Shown here: positions 21,135-33,612 of the stretch, piece after piece | Layout of the letters: every line of letters begins with the position of its first letter | How positions within the stretch are numbered: the stretch's first letter is position 1 | Assembly: GCA_037783545.1 (NCBI GenBank) | Contig: JBBELK010000401.1 | Location: 62,001-126,000, forward strand | Source of the DNA: Henricia sp. BOLD:AAB3569 | Lineage: Eukaryota; Echinodermata; Asteroidea; Spinulosida; Echinasteridae | Direction: 5' to 3' | DNA length: 64,000 nucleotides | Program-made: the position numbers and the translations under genes | Notes under the pieces: model-generated | Told to the model about the DNA's origin: nothing | Databases searched by the model: none | Seen by the model: only the letters and a program-made list of their open reading frames with translations

Positions 21135-23796
21135 CTAGAGCTTCGCGTTTGTGTTTTTTACAAACGCAAGGTGATCGGGTGACATAAACATTGAAATGAT
21201 GATGACGACACAGTTTTTAGATTGTTTGAAAACTTGAGTTGTTTGATGTTGAAAAAAGTATTGGAATTCTCAAGACATGACTCTGACTATTCAACGCTAA
21301 CATTGTGTATCTGATGACGTCATAATTATCAATCTCATCATAACGTTACTATTGTGTGCACAGATTGTTCAAGCATCTACTGAAGAACAAGTTTTGACAT
21401 GTATGCCTATATGTGGTGAAATAATCTTTTCAATATCTATTACAGTTCTAAATATTTTGTCATTTGAGATCATATTACTGTAAGATATCGCCGTGTGGGG
21501 AGTTGGGGTTCAATTGCATCTATAATAAACTGACGCTCCAGTCAACTTGAGTTGCGGTCCACCATGTCCATTTTATAGACCGTATCGAATAGCCGCCATT
21601 TCGTGGGGCAGTTTCTTTGTTCTTTGAGGACATGCATGTTTGCACATATTGTGCTTCCATTGTTGAACGGTTTAAGTAACAAAAGTTGCCCCACGAAATG
21701 GCGGCTATTCGATACGGTCTATTTCCAACACAGCAACGATTTCCAGCATGTCACATTCACAGTTTTCGGGGAGATGACATATTTACTCTGGTCCGCCGAC
21801 TAAGGCTAGCCGTACATAATTACACCCAAGATACAACAGCTAAGTCACCAAAAGTAAATGTCCTTGTGCTATCTAGTGTTCATTCAACTTTCATGGCGAT
21901 GATGCCACGGAAACTAGCAGTTTTACATCTTCAAAAGTCAAATTTTCTCGGTTGTAAATCAAGCCCTGCTTATGTTTCGTCTGTCTGACTTATTCACTAC
22001 TCGCGCACGTACGTGGATATCATTGGCCGTGTGGCCCAGACATCCTCCCTAATATTTACATTATGACCTCTGACCCGAGATAGGCCGCCTAGATACAAGT
22101 TATATTATTATAAGTCGAGCACTATATATGGGCGCAAATCGTCAGATTAGTGGAGGCTTGGCATAGCGCCCTCAAACGACTGAGTTAGCTTAATTATCAA
22201 GGGACCCAACAAATAATTTCACAACATTACGTAACCACCGTGCACGTGATGACGTCATCAGTGGTATATATGTAGTCATAAAGTCCACATGTGAGGGAAC
22301 ATTTCGTTCCGTAGAACTATGGTCAAATTCCCTACCACTTTGGCTCTATTTGCATTCAAAATGCTAAAAAAGTGTACATTTATGAACCTCTTCCGGTTTG
22401 GACCGGAGGTTTGGGTCACACAGGAGTCATGCCTTTGTATGATTCGTTCAATTCATTGCGACCTATCGTGCTGTGAAATAATTGTTCAAGTATCTATTAA
22501 GATTCTTGAGATATGAATTTTTGAAATAATAACCATTTAATTTTTGTAATTTGACACCTGTGACTATATTATGACGTCACAATGTTGTGCACAAATTGTT
22601 CAACAATTTGATAAACATCAAGTTCTTAAATGTGGCGAAAGAATCATGAGAATATCTGCTGTAGTTCTCAAGATACAGCATTTTAAAACAATTCAGCTCC
22701 AAATTTGCGTATTTTGACACCACATTACGTAACTACCGTCCATGTGATGACGTCACCAATGGTATAGTCAAAAAGTCCACATGTGCGGAAACATTTCGTT
22801 CCGTAGAAATATGGTCAAATTCACTACCACTTTGAATCTATTTTAAAAATGCACATTTTCGAACAACTTCCGGTTTGGACCGGAAGTAGGCGTCACACAG
22901 GGGTCATGACATTGTATGATTTGTTCAGTTCATTTAGACTTATCATGTTGTGAAAGAATTGTTCAAGTATCTATTACGGTTCTTGAGATATGAATTTTGG
23001 AAATAATAACCTTTGAATTTTTGTAATTTGACACCTGATGACGTCATGATTACGTCACACTTGATGCCATCATGATACTATACATTCTGGTGAAATTCTG
23101 CCGTAGGGCCTATGTCTGTATCTAATTTACTAACGATTCAGCTTGGTTTGATAGGCATTGTTGCTGGTAAGTGTAAAAACTGAGATTCTCAGTTTCGTTG
23201 AACTTTGACCTCCAATTGATCCCAGAAGGAAGGGTCAGATGAAAATGCCCACAGAAAGAAAATTGTAGCACAGAATGTCATCTATAAACCTGCCAAATAC
23301 GACGATCCTGGGTCACGTGGTTTTCAAGACGGAAGCATTTTAAAATATGCATATTTTGGTTTTTTGGGGGTGTAATTTGATACTTGATGACGTCACGATG
23401 ACGTCACGCTTGTTGCCATCATAATATTATACACGCTGGTGAAAGTCTGCCAGAGGACCTATGCCTGTACCTAGTTACTTAAAGATTCAGCTTGGTTTGA
23501 GGGGCATTGTTGCTCAATAAGTGCAAAAATTGAGATTTTCGTTTTCGTTGAAATTTGACCTCAGATTGACCCCAGAAGGAAGGGTCAGATGAAAATGCCC
23601 ACACAAAGAAAATTGTAGGCCATGATCTTATCTATAAGATTTAATACCCGATGACGTCACAATGACGTCACACTTCAATGCACACATTCACATTGTGATT
23701 GATGTTCCTACCAAGTTTCAAGTTTGATAGCTTGAACCGTTTTGAAGAAAAGCTCTGGAAACGTTTGAGTGGAAAAAGAAGAAAAAAAATAAAAAA
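21135..23796 (-). mobile_element. Hairpin-capped element, type 1, copy b
   Basis: Second head-to-tail copy, closely similar to 19,013-21,134 over most of its length. It differs by a MITE at 21,576-21,719, an extra block near 22,560-22,980 that repeats the cacatgtg...cggtttggaccgg segment, and a deletion near 23,637. Ends in the same accaagtttcaagt...gaaaaagaag tail. Confidence 0.55.
21576..21719 (+). mobile_element. MITE with empty site preserved in the neighbouring copy
   Basis: tagaccgtatcgaatagccg and its complement form ~33-bp TIRs around a short interior, with TA at 21,574-21,575 and 21,720-21,721. The sister array copy at 19,437-19,448 reads ccattttatttcc without the element, so both the boundaries and the TA duplication are exact. 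A diverged relative lies at 1,261-1,398. Confidence 0.85.
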
Positions 23797-26497
23797 TAGA
23801 GCTACGTCTGTTCTATGAACAGAGCGTAGGGCTTTTTCACATGTTTTAACTTTAAAACTTGAAAAACGCCTATCTATTTTTTTTGAACAATTTTAAATTA
23901 TAAGCCAAAAACTGTTTGACTAATGGTTATCGAGATCAAAGGTCACCCTTTTCATTTTTTGTTAAAGCTTGGCTATACACCAATCCGAGCTGCAAAGTCA
24001 TGGTCCGTGTACGTCCGCCATAGCTGGGGGCCATCCAGTGCCCTGAACTGTGGGTTTTGTGTTGATGATATGCTGTTACATTATGTTGTCACTTCGAACG
24101 AATTTTGAGCGTTTATTTGCTTGCGAAGCCTGTGTACGCGTACGCGTTGTGCGCTGTTCGATTTAACAACAAGACAAAGCGCCCAGTGCATGGCAGTGGA
24201 TGGCCCCCAGTAATGGCGGACTTGCAGGGAAGGAGTCCTTAGCAACCGGATTCGTGTATACCTAACCATAATGCTATGAGTCCCGTGTTGTTTGTTATCA
24301 CTTTAAAATTATAAGCCAACGAAGATTTGACCACTAGGAAACGAGGTCAAATGTCAAGCAATGTGCGCGTCTGCATATACTTGTATTTGATGCTCCTTTA
24401 ATCTGTCACGTGATGACGTCATCAATTAACGACATTTGGTATTGATCGTATGTGGCGCAGGAATGACGATCATAGGTCAATCGGCTGATTTGTTATGAAT
24501 GTTTGAATATGGAAAACATTAAATTGTATGCTCCTTTAATCTGATACCTGATGATGAACAGTTTTTGAGTTGTGTCAGTTTGCCTGGGTGGGGGGACGGA
24601 GTACTGCTATACAGATCTACCACTTCGAGGTGTTTAATGAACTGTGAGATACCAAGTTATGGTGCAGGTAAAAACCTTTGATTACTTAATTAGCTCCTTG
24701 AGAAGTATCATAAGGTGTAGGTTCAGGATTTATACTTAAGAGAGTATTGAGCCAAATTTCATATAAAACAAAATAACATGTACATATAATGGAAATAGTA
24801 CAGAAGCCTTCATCGATTCAGAAAATATGTTTAGATTTGAAAATATGACAATTTTCAGTTTTTGCACATTTAAAAACATCGATTAGGCCTAAGTTACTGT
24901 AAAATTAGTACTATTTGTCATAATGTCCTGAAAACTAAGTTTAGGGGCAAGTTTTATTTCCCTTTGCGAATTCTAAACTGTTCATTGTTAGTTTGTTTTG
25001 TTCACATTTGGGATGGAAATCCGATGTTTACTCGAAAAACTGATATACATATATTAGTCATCAAAGGCAGAAATCAGAGCACATAATTTGTTAAGATTGA
25101 AAAAAGTTTGGCCAAGAAGGAAAAATTTCGTAATTAGATTTGTTGAAGATGGTTCAATAAAATCCTGACAATGACTTAATGATATCAGGCCTATATTAAG
25201 CTTTGCACCTTACTAAACCTAAAAGGAAGAAAACCAACATTGGAATGAATGCTTCACGGCAAAACTACGACATTCCCTCAATAACATACAACTACTTTCG
25301 TGTAGAGAGTGGACTCTCTTAAATAAGACTGAAATAACATAAAATATTGTATCCTACTCAAATGTATTTTTGTTAAACCATCTTCTGTTGAATTACACGT
25401 CCGTGGTAGACACAGTTACAAGACTGCTTCCACGCAAAAACAATAGCGTGTCACTGTCTCGGTCGGCGCCGTGTCACACAGGGCACACGTAATAGACAGC
25501 TACGGTAAAAATTCATGTCTGCAAAGTTTGCTCGCATTGAGAACGGTCAAATCTAAAACTAGGCTCCTGGCATAACACTGGTCACTGCTCAGTCAACCGA
25601 AAACATAATGACATGATCATGGTGTCATTTGAAAGAGGAGATTCCACCCTAACAGATGATATCTCCTGTTCATTCATACGCGCCCAACTTTAGTTACAAT
25701 TAGCAATAATATCTCGGTTTCGTTTTTATTAATCCAACCTGTATATACGGAAATGTTGACTCGGCTGAACTTTGGCCTCCAATTAACCCAGGAAGGAAGG
25801 GTAAGATGAAAATGACTACACAAAGCAATTTGTAGCCCAGGATCTGATCTATAATGTATGCTAAATAGCTAGACGCTGAGTCATGTGGTTTTATAGAGGG
25901 AAACATTTTACGAAATGCATTTTTGGCTCATTTTTATGACGAAAATCCACTTTTTGGTCAATTTTAAATAATTATAATTACGTAATCATTGACGTAATTG
26001 TGATGTTCTACATGGTGGTGGAAGTTTGTGATGGGGCCCATGCCTGTAAGTAGTTTTATGAAAATCAAGCATGGTTGAATAGCTAATATTGCTTCATAAG
26101 TACAAACAAATACAAAAAATGTGATTTTTGAATTGGCTAAATTTTGACCTTCGATTGACCCAGGAAGGAAGGGTCAGATGAAAATGCCTGCACTAAGAAC
26201 ATTAAAGCTCATGATCTGATCTAAATGTTTGCCAAATATGAAAACCCTAGGTCATGTGGTTTTGGCAAGGGAACCATTGCATATTTCGGCAATTGTTCGC
26301 TTTTTAGGCATTTTTAAAGTGTTATAATGACGTAACGGATGACGTCACAATGAAGCCATTATTGGGTGCACAACTCTTATACTATGTCTTTGATGTGACC
26401 AAGTTTGGTTAAGATCAATGTTTGGGAACAACCTGAAAAAACGCCGACAACGCCTATGCGCTTTGTCTATGGGAAAAAAAATCAGAAGAAGAAGAAA
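23797..26497 (-). mobile_element. Hairpin-capped element, type 2, copy a
   Basis: Opens tagagctacgtctgttc with hairpin ctacgtctgttc/gaacagagcgtag, and closes with accaagtttggttaagatc ... gggaaaaaaaatcagaagaa. It is a diverged version of the copies at 26,498 and 30,408: it shares the cacatttgggatggaaatcc, acacgtccgtggtagac and gacccaggaaggaagggt blocks in the same order. Interrupted by the foldback at 23,974-24,260. Confidence 0.5.
23974..24260. mobile_element. Foldback MITE with tatacac ends, 287 bp
   Basis: tatacaccaatccg / cggattcgtgtata ends, with inner arms gtccgccatagctggggg / cccccagtaatggcggac. Sits inside the type 2 copy a element. The target duplication is ambiguous because the ends are TA-rich. 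Confidence 0.65.
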
Positions 26498-26635
26498 CTA
26501 GAGCTACGTCTGTTCTATGAACAGAGCGTAGGGATTTTTCACATTTGTTTTACTTAAAAAATGAGCATGCTTACCTTGCAAAATTAGATGTTAGCATATC
26601 AACTATTTAACTTTAAAAAAGTTTACCTTTAATGT

Positions 26636-27600
26636 GTTACCTTTAAATGATTGATGACGTCATCAATGTTTTAACCACACAGACATGTTTGGTGGTCGAC
26701 TTACTCTATAAGCAGCACTATTGGGCTAATTTGCGCAAACACTGCTATGAAAGGGTCATTTTAAGACTTTTTAATTTTGACGCTAGAGGGCGCCCTTTTA
26801 TGGAATGACGTAGAAACGTACATTTTTGGAAACCCTATTTACCTTAGACACTGACACTACCAACCGCATCTCGGCAGCTTTCACCACTTTTACAAAATAG
26901 GTTCATTTAAATGCACTTCCGGTTTCTACCGAAAGTGAGCATGTCAAGGCATGTGGGCATCTGAAAGACCTTTATTAATGATCGTATATGCCGAAAAAAT
27001 TAATATCGTAGGTCAAACGGATGATTTTTTATGAATTTTTTAATATGGAAACATTTAATTTCATGCCCCTTTAAACTTACACCTGATGACGTCATGATGA
27101 CGCCATTGTTGGGTGCATACCTCTTCTATCTACTGTGTCTTTCATGTGACCAAGTTTGTTTAAGAACAACCTCAAGTTTGGGAACGACCTCAAAAAGTGC
27201 CGACAACGCCCATGCGTTATGTCAATGGGGGGCGGGGGGAAATCAGAAGAAGAAATAAACGGAAAAGCCATACATTAACGACCTTTGCTAGTGATCGTAT
27301 ATGGGATGGAATCAATGTTGTAATTTGTATTTTAAAATATTTTCATGCACCTTTAATCTGACACGTGATGACGTCATTACCCAGGTAACATTCCCACATG
27401 GGGCCCATATTGGCCCCATATGTGCAAGTATATAAGGGGCCCATATGGGTCCTGTATGGGCTGCACCCAACGCCCCATGTGGGGCCCATATGGGCCGACC
27501 ATTGTTCTCCAGATCATTCCCACATGGGTCATATGAGATCATTAGTAAAATACATTTGTTAATGACCGTATATGGTGCAGGAATCACGATCATAGGTGCC
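26636..27600 (+). repeat. Left arm of ~1 kb inverted duplication
   Basis: Nearly identical in reverse complement to 28,945-30,047 apart from a ~140-150 bp gap near 26,944. Includes the gggcccatatggg insert at about 27,379-27,532. Confidence 0.85.
27379..27532. mobile_element. Insert rich in gggcccatatggg palindromes (left copy)
   Basis: Opens acccaggtaacattcccaca and closes cattcccacatgggtcat. Absent from the type 2 copy c, where gacgtcatt runs straight into atgagatcat (about 31,390-31,410). Present in both arms of the inverted duplication (also 29,013-29,167), so it predates that duplication. Confidence 0.6.
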
Positions 27601-28944
27601 ATAGGTCAAAGTTCAGCCAATTCAAAAATCACATTGTTTGTATTTGTTTGTATTTATGAAGCAATATTAGCTATTCAACCATGCTTGATTTTCATCAAAC
27701 TAGGTACAGGCATGGGCCCCATCACAAACGTCCACCACCATGTAGAACGTCACCATGACGTCAATGATTACGTAATTATAATAATTTTAAAATGGCACAA
27801 AAGTGGATTTTTATCATGAAAATTACCAAAATATGCATTTCGTAAAACGCTTCCCTGTATGAACCCTAATGACCCAGGGTCTTCATATTTTGCAGACATA
27901 TATATCAGATCCTAGCCTACAATATTCTTTGTGTAGGCATTTTCATCTGACCCTTCCTTCCTGGGTCAATCGAAGGTCAAAGTTCAGCCAATTCAAAAAT
28001 CACATTGTTTGTATTTTGTTGTACTTATGAAGCAATATTACCTCTTAAACACGCTTGACCTTTATAAAACTAGGTACAGGCATGGGCCCCATCACAAACT
28101 TCCACCACCATGTATAACATCACCATGACGTCAATGATTACGTAATTATAATTATTTAAAATTGACCAAAAAGTGGATTTTCGTCATAAAAATGAGCCAC
28201 AAATGCATTTCGTACAATGTTTCCCTCTATAAAACCACATGACCCAGGGTCTTCATATTCAGCAGACATTATAGATCAGATCCTGAGCTACAATTTCCTT
28301 TGTGTAGTCATTTTCATCTGCCCCTTCCTTCCTGGGTCAATTGAAGGCCAAAGTTCAGCCAAGTCAACATTTCCGTATATACAGGGTGGATTAAAAAAAC
28401 CGAAACCGAGATATTATTGCTAATTGTAACTAAAGTAGGGCCCGTATGAATGAACAGGAAATATCATCCGTTAGGGCTGAATCTCCTCTTTAAAATTACA
28501 CCATGATCATGCCATGATGTTTTCGGTTTACTGAGCAGTGACCAGTGTTATGCCAGGGGCCCAGTTTTAGATTTGATCGTTCTCTATGCGAGCAAACTTC
28601 GCATAAATCAATTTTTACCGTAGATGTCTATTCCGTGTGCCCTGTGTGACACGGCGCCGGAAGCAGTCTTTTAACTGTCTACCACGGACGTGTAATTCAA
28701 CAGAATGGGGTTTAAGTAGGATACAATTTGTCATGTTATTTCAGTCTTATTTAAGAGAGTCCACTCTCTACAAGAAACAAATTATGTGCTCTGATTTCTG
28801 CCTTTGATGACTAATATATGTATATCAGTTTTTCGAGTAAACATCGGATTTCCATCCCAAATGTGAACAAAACAAACTAAAAATGAACAGTTTAATTAAA
28901 TATTTAAATTAAAATATATACGATCAAACATTCATAACAAATCA

Positions 28945-30047
28945 GGCACCTATGATCGTGATTCCTGCACCATATACGGTCATTAACAAATGTATTTTAC
29001 TAATGATCTCATATGACCCATGTGGGAATGATCTGGAGAACAATGGTTGGCCCATATGGGCCCCACATGGGGCGTTGGGTGCAGCCCATACAGGACCCAT
29101 ATGGGCCCCTTATATACTTGCACATATGGGGCCAATATGGGCCCCATGTGGGAATGTTACCTGGGTAATGACGTCATCACGTGTCAGATTAAAGGTGCAT
29201 GAAAATATTTTAAAATACAAATTACAACATTGATTCCTTCCCATATACGATCACTAGCAAAGGTCGTTAATGTATGGCTTTTCCGTTTATTTCTTCTTCT
29301 GATTTCCCCCCGCCCCCCATTGACATAACGCATGGGCGTTGTCGGCACTTTTTGAGGTCGTTCCCAAACTTGAGGTTGTTCTTAAACAAACTTGGTCACA
29401 TGAAAGACACAGTAGATAGAAGAGGTATGCACCCAACAATGGCGTCATCATGACGTCATCAGGTGTAAGTTTAAAGGGGCATGAAATTAAATGTTTCCAT
29501 ATTAAAAAAATCATAAAAAATCATCCGTTTGACCTACGATATTGATTCTTTCGGCATATACGATCATTAATAAAGGTCTTTCAGATGCCCACATGCCTTG
29601 ACATTTAACCTCATTCCCTATTGGTCAAACAGACTTTGCCCTTCCATTTGAAACTGGTAAAAGGGTATTTGGATGGGGTCAAAGGTGTTTGAGTTCGACT
29701 AGGGTGGGGTATCCAAAAAATATCGCCATGACCTGTGACCTTGCTCACTTTCGGTAGAAACCGGAAGTGCATTTAAATGAACCTATTTTGTAAAAGTGGT
29801 GAAAGCTGCCGAGATGCGGTTGGTAGTGTCAGTGTCTAAGGTAAATAGGGTTTCCAAAAATGTACGTTTCTACGTCATTCCATAAAAGGGCGCCCTCTAG
29901 CGTCAAAATTAAAAAGTCTTAAAATGACCCTTTCATAGCAGTGTTTGCGCAAATTAGCCCAATAGTGCTGCTTATAGAGTAAGTCGACCACCAAACATGT
30001 CTGTGTGGTTAAAACATTGATGACGTCATCAATCATTTAAAGGTAAC
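28945..30047 (-). repeat. Right arm of ~1 kb inverted duplication
   Basis: Reverse complement of 26,636-27,600, longer by 138 bp. Carries the second copy of the gggcccatatggg insert at 29,013-29,167. Confidence 0.85.
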
Positions 30048-32323
30048 CCAGGAAGGAAGGGTCAGATGAAAATGCCTACACTAAGTACATTGAAGCTCAT
30101 GATCTGATCTAAATGTTTGCCAAATATGAAAACCCTGGGTCATGTGGTTTGGGCAAGGGAACCATTTTAAACAGTACATATTTCGGCAATTTTCCGCTTT
30201 TTAGGCATTTTTAAAGTGTTATAATGACGTAACGGATTACGTCACAATGAAGCCATTCTTGGGTGCACACCTCTTATACTATGTCTTTGATGTGACCAAG
30301 TTTGGTTAAGATCAATGTTTGGGAACAACCTGAAAAAGCGCCGACAACGCCTATGCGCTTTGTCTGTGGGAAAAAAATCAGAAGAAGAAATAAACGGAAA
30401 AAAAAAACTAGAGCTACGTCTGTTCTATGAACAGAGCGTAGGGCTTTTTCACATTTTTTTTACTTAAAAAATGAGCATGCTTACCTTGCAAAATTAGATG
30501 TTAGCATATCAACTATTTAACTTTAAAAAAGTTTACCTTTAATGTGTTACCTTTAAAGGATTGATGACGTCATCAATGTTTTAACCACACAGACATGTTT
30601 GGTGGTGGACTTACTCTATAAGCAGCACTATTGGGCTAATTTGCGCAAACACTGCTATGAAAGGGTCATTTTAAGACTTTTAAATGTTGAAGCTAGAAGG
30701 CGCCCTTTTATGGAATGACGTAAAAACTTACATTTTTGGAAACCCTATTTACCTTAGACATTGACACTACCAACCGCATCTCGGCAGCTTTCACCACTTT
30801 TACAAAATAGGTTCATTTAAATGCACTTCCGGTTTCTACCGAAAGTGAGCAAGGTCACAGGTCATGGCGATATTTTTTGGATACCCCACCCTAGTCGAAC
30901 TCAAACACCTTTGACCCCATCCAAATACCTCTTACCAGTTTCAAATGGAAAGGCAAAGTCTGTTTGACCAATAGGGAATGAGGTCAAATGTCAAGGCATG
31001 TGGGCATCTGAAAGACCTTTATTAATGATCGTATATGCCGAAAGAATCAAGATCGTAGGTCAAACGGATGATTTGTTATGAATTTTTTAATATGGAAACA
31101 TTAAATTTCATGCCCCTTTAAACTTACACCTGATGACGTCATGATGACGCCATTGTTGGGTGCACACCTCTTCTACTGTGTCTTTCATGTGACCAAGTTT
31201 GGGAACAACCTCAAAAAGTGCCGACAACGCCCATGCGTTATGTCAATGGGGGCGGGGGGAATCAGAAGAAGAAATAAACGGAAAAGCCATACATTAACGA
31301 CCTTTGCTAGTGATCGTATATGGGAAGGAATCAATGTTGTAATTTGCATTTTAAAATATTTGTATGCACCTTTAATCTGACACGTGATGACGTCATTATG
31401 AGATCATCAGTTAAATACATTTGTTAATGACCGTATATGGTGCAGGAATCACGATCATAGGTGCCTGATTTGTTATGAATGTTTGATCGTAAATATTTTA
31501 ATTTAAATATTTAATTAAACTGTTCATTTTTAGTTTGTTTTGTTCACATTTGGGATGGAAATCCGATGTTTACTCGAAAAACTGATATACATATATTAGT
31601 CATCAAAGGCAGAAATCAGAGCACATAATTTGTTAAGATTGAAAAGAGTTTGGCCAGGAAGGAACAATTTCGTAATTAGATTTGTTGAAGATGGTTCAAT
31701 AAAATCATAACAATGACTTAATGATTTCAGGCCTATATTATAAGCTTTGCACCTTACTAAACCTAAAAAGAAAGAAAACAAACATTGGAATTAATGCTTC
31801 ACGGCAAAACTATGACATTCTCTCAATAGCATACAATTACTTTCTTGTAGAGAGTGGACTCTTTTAAATAAGACTGAAATAACATGAAAGATTGTATCCT
31901 ACTCACTGAACTTTTGTTAAACCATCTTCTGTTGAATTACACGTCCGTGGTAGACAGTTAAAGGAACACGTTGCCTTCAGATTTCACGAAATCTCACGTT
32001 TGAGGGTGTTCCTTATACTTATTAAGAGTTGTTCTTGCATTAAAACACATTTAATGTGTTATAATTAGTGAATGGTAATTAAAAACAACAAACACTGACC
32101 TCTGACCCCCACTACATGTCCCGCGAAATGTATACGTATTTCAAGCCGTCAATACGATCGTCCGGGTAGTGGGCAAAATGCAGCGACGAACAGGAGTTAG
32201 GCTGGCGCCGTAGCCAGTGGTCAGGTAAACCTATCAGATGAACGCAAGGTACCATACCATTCTCCGCCTCCCGAGACATGTGTGAAATGTAAACACACAG
32301 ACACACCGACTGGCTGTCAAAAA

Positions 32324-32389
32324 ATGGATCGTCAAGAGAACACAGCAGACGCGTCAAAAAAGAAAAAAACGAAAACCTCGCCAATCAGG
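32324..32389 (+). CDS. Possible first exon, lysine-rich, inside the TTAA element
   Basis: ATG in good context (aaaATGG) opens 22 codons, MDRQENTADASKKKKTKTSP then IR, which run exactly into a strong donor gg/gtaaga at 32,390. KKKKTK could act as a nuclear localisation signal. No downstream exon of a transposase is recognised within the element. May be the remnant of the autonomous parent's first exon, or chance. Confidence 0.3.
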
Positions 32390-32548
32390 GTAAGAATATT
32401 GTCATGGGACAAACCGATAGAAAGGACTTGGATGATTTATACCCAATGGTTATTGTAGACACGAATTTAAAAAACAGGCACATCACACGCAACGGAGGAA
32501 GGAAAAATAATTTCTTTCTCCAGGCTGGAAATAAGACTAATATAATTT

Positions 32549-32594
32549 CTCCGCCATTGATGGGAGTCAAGATTTTGACTCCCAAATGGCGGAG
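32549..32594. repeat. 46-bp hairpin nested in the TTAA element
   Basis: ctccgccatt ... aatggcggag outer stem and tgggagtcaa / ttgactccca inner stem with a 2-nt bulge and a 4-nt loop. Confidence 0.85.
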
Positions 32595-33612
32595 CGTGCT
32601 GCTTCGAGAAATTACGCAAAATTGAAGCATTTCTAAGGCACGTTTGTGTGGATCATTATATTCTACTTTTTAAACATCTTTCAGATCGTGCTCATTATAC
32701 TTCAAACGCTTGTAATAGCCCAAAAACGCCCAATAAAGCGCAACCCGAAGGCAACGTGTTCCTTTAAAAGACTGCTTCCGGCGCCGTGTCACACAGGGCA
32801 CACGGAATAGACATCTACGGTAAAAATTGATTTATGCGAAGTTTGCTCGAAGTTTGCTGGCTGAACTTTGGCCTTCAATTGACCCAGGAAGGAAGGGGCA
32901 GATGAAAATGACTACACAAAGGAAATTGTAGCTCAGGATCTGATCTATAATGTCTGCTAAATATGAAGACCCTGCGTCATGTGGTTTTATAGAGGGAAAT
33001 ATTGTACGAAATGCATTTTTGGCTCATTTTTATGACGAAAATCCACTTTTTTGTCAATTTTAAATAATTATAATTACGTAATCATTGACGTCATTGTGAT
33101 GTTCTACACGGGGTGGAAGTTTGTGATGGGGCCCATGCCTGTACCTAGTTTTATAAAGATCAAGCGTAGTTTAATAGGTAATATTGCTTCATAAGTACAA
33201 CAAAATACAAACAATGTGATTATTGAATTGGCTGAACTTTGACCTTCGATTGACCCAGGAAGGAAAGTTCAGATGAAAATGCCTACACTAAGAACATTAA
33301 AGCTCATGATCTGATCTAAATGTTTGCCAAATATGAAAACCCTGGGTCATGTGGTTTTGGCAAGGGAACCATTTTAAAAAGAGCATATTTCGGAAATTTT
33401 CCGCTTTTTAGGCATTTTTAAAGTGTTATAATGACGTAACGGATGACGTCACAATGAAGCCATTATTGGGTGCACACCTCTTATATTATGTCTTTGATGT
33501 GACCAAGTTTGGTTAAGATCAATGTTTGGGAACAACCTGAAAAAGCGCCGACAACGCCTATGCGCTTTGTCTATGGGAAAAAAATCAGAAGAAGAAGAAG
33601 AAGAAGAAATAA

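Larger units (their letters stand above)
26498..30407 (-). mobile_element. Hairpin-capped element, type 2, copy b, with internal inverted duplication
   Basis: Head and tail are in the same orientation as its neighbours, but 27,601-30,047 is inverted, so the head-proximal 1 kb occurs twice as facing arms (26,636-27,600 and 28,945-30,047). The right arm keeps a ~150-bp block (tgaccaatagggaatgaggt on the opposite strand) missing from the left arm. The tail from 30,048 resumes in the original orientation. 3.9 kb in total. Confidence 0.55.
31962..32763. mobile_element. TTAA-flanked 802-bp element (Kolobok-like)
   Basis: aggaacacgttgccttc / gaaggcaacgtgttcct ends with TTAA at 31,958-31,961 and 32,764-32,767. 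The uninterrupted site is readable in the inverted segment near 28,670-28,690 (acagttaaaagactgcttcc on the other strand), so the boundaries are exact. Ends of this type recur in echinoderm sequence as I recall. Contains a start-exon-like block and a 46-bp hairpin. Kolobok is favoured over piggyBac because of the terminal sequence, with modest certainty. Confidence 0.75.
30408..33612 (-). mobile_element. Hairpin-capped element, type 2, copy c
   Basis: Most complete type 2 copy: ctagagctacgtctgttc hairpin head, head-proximal kilobase, gttcacatttgggatgg block, acacgtccgtggtagac block, two ~365-bp sub-repeats (gaccttcgattgacccagg type at 32,865 and 33,237), tail accaagtttggttaagatca to a (gaa)n run. 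Split by an 802-bp TTAA element. No open frame above ~80 codons belongs to it. Confidence 0.55.

Noticed and set aside
27031-29514. Paired open frames with identical peptides at 27,031-27,258 and 29,287-29,514
   Set aside because: They are the two arms of the inverted duplication; no family motif, and the repeat is non-coding elsewhere.
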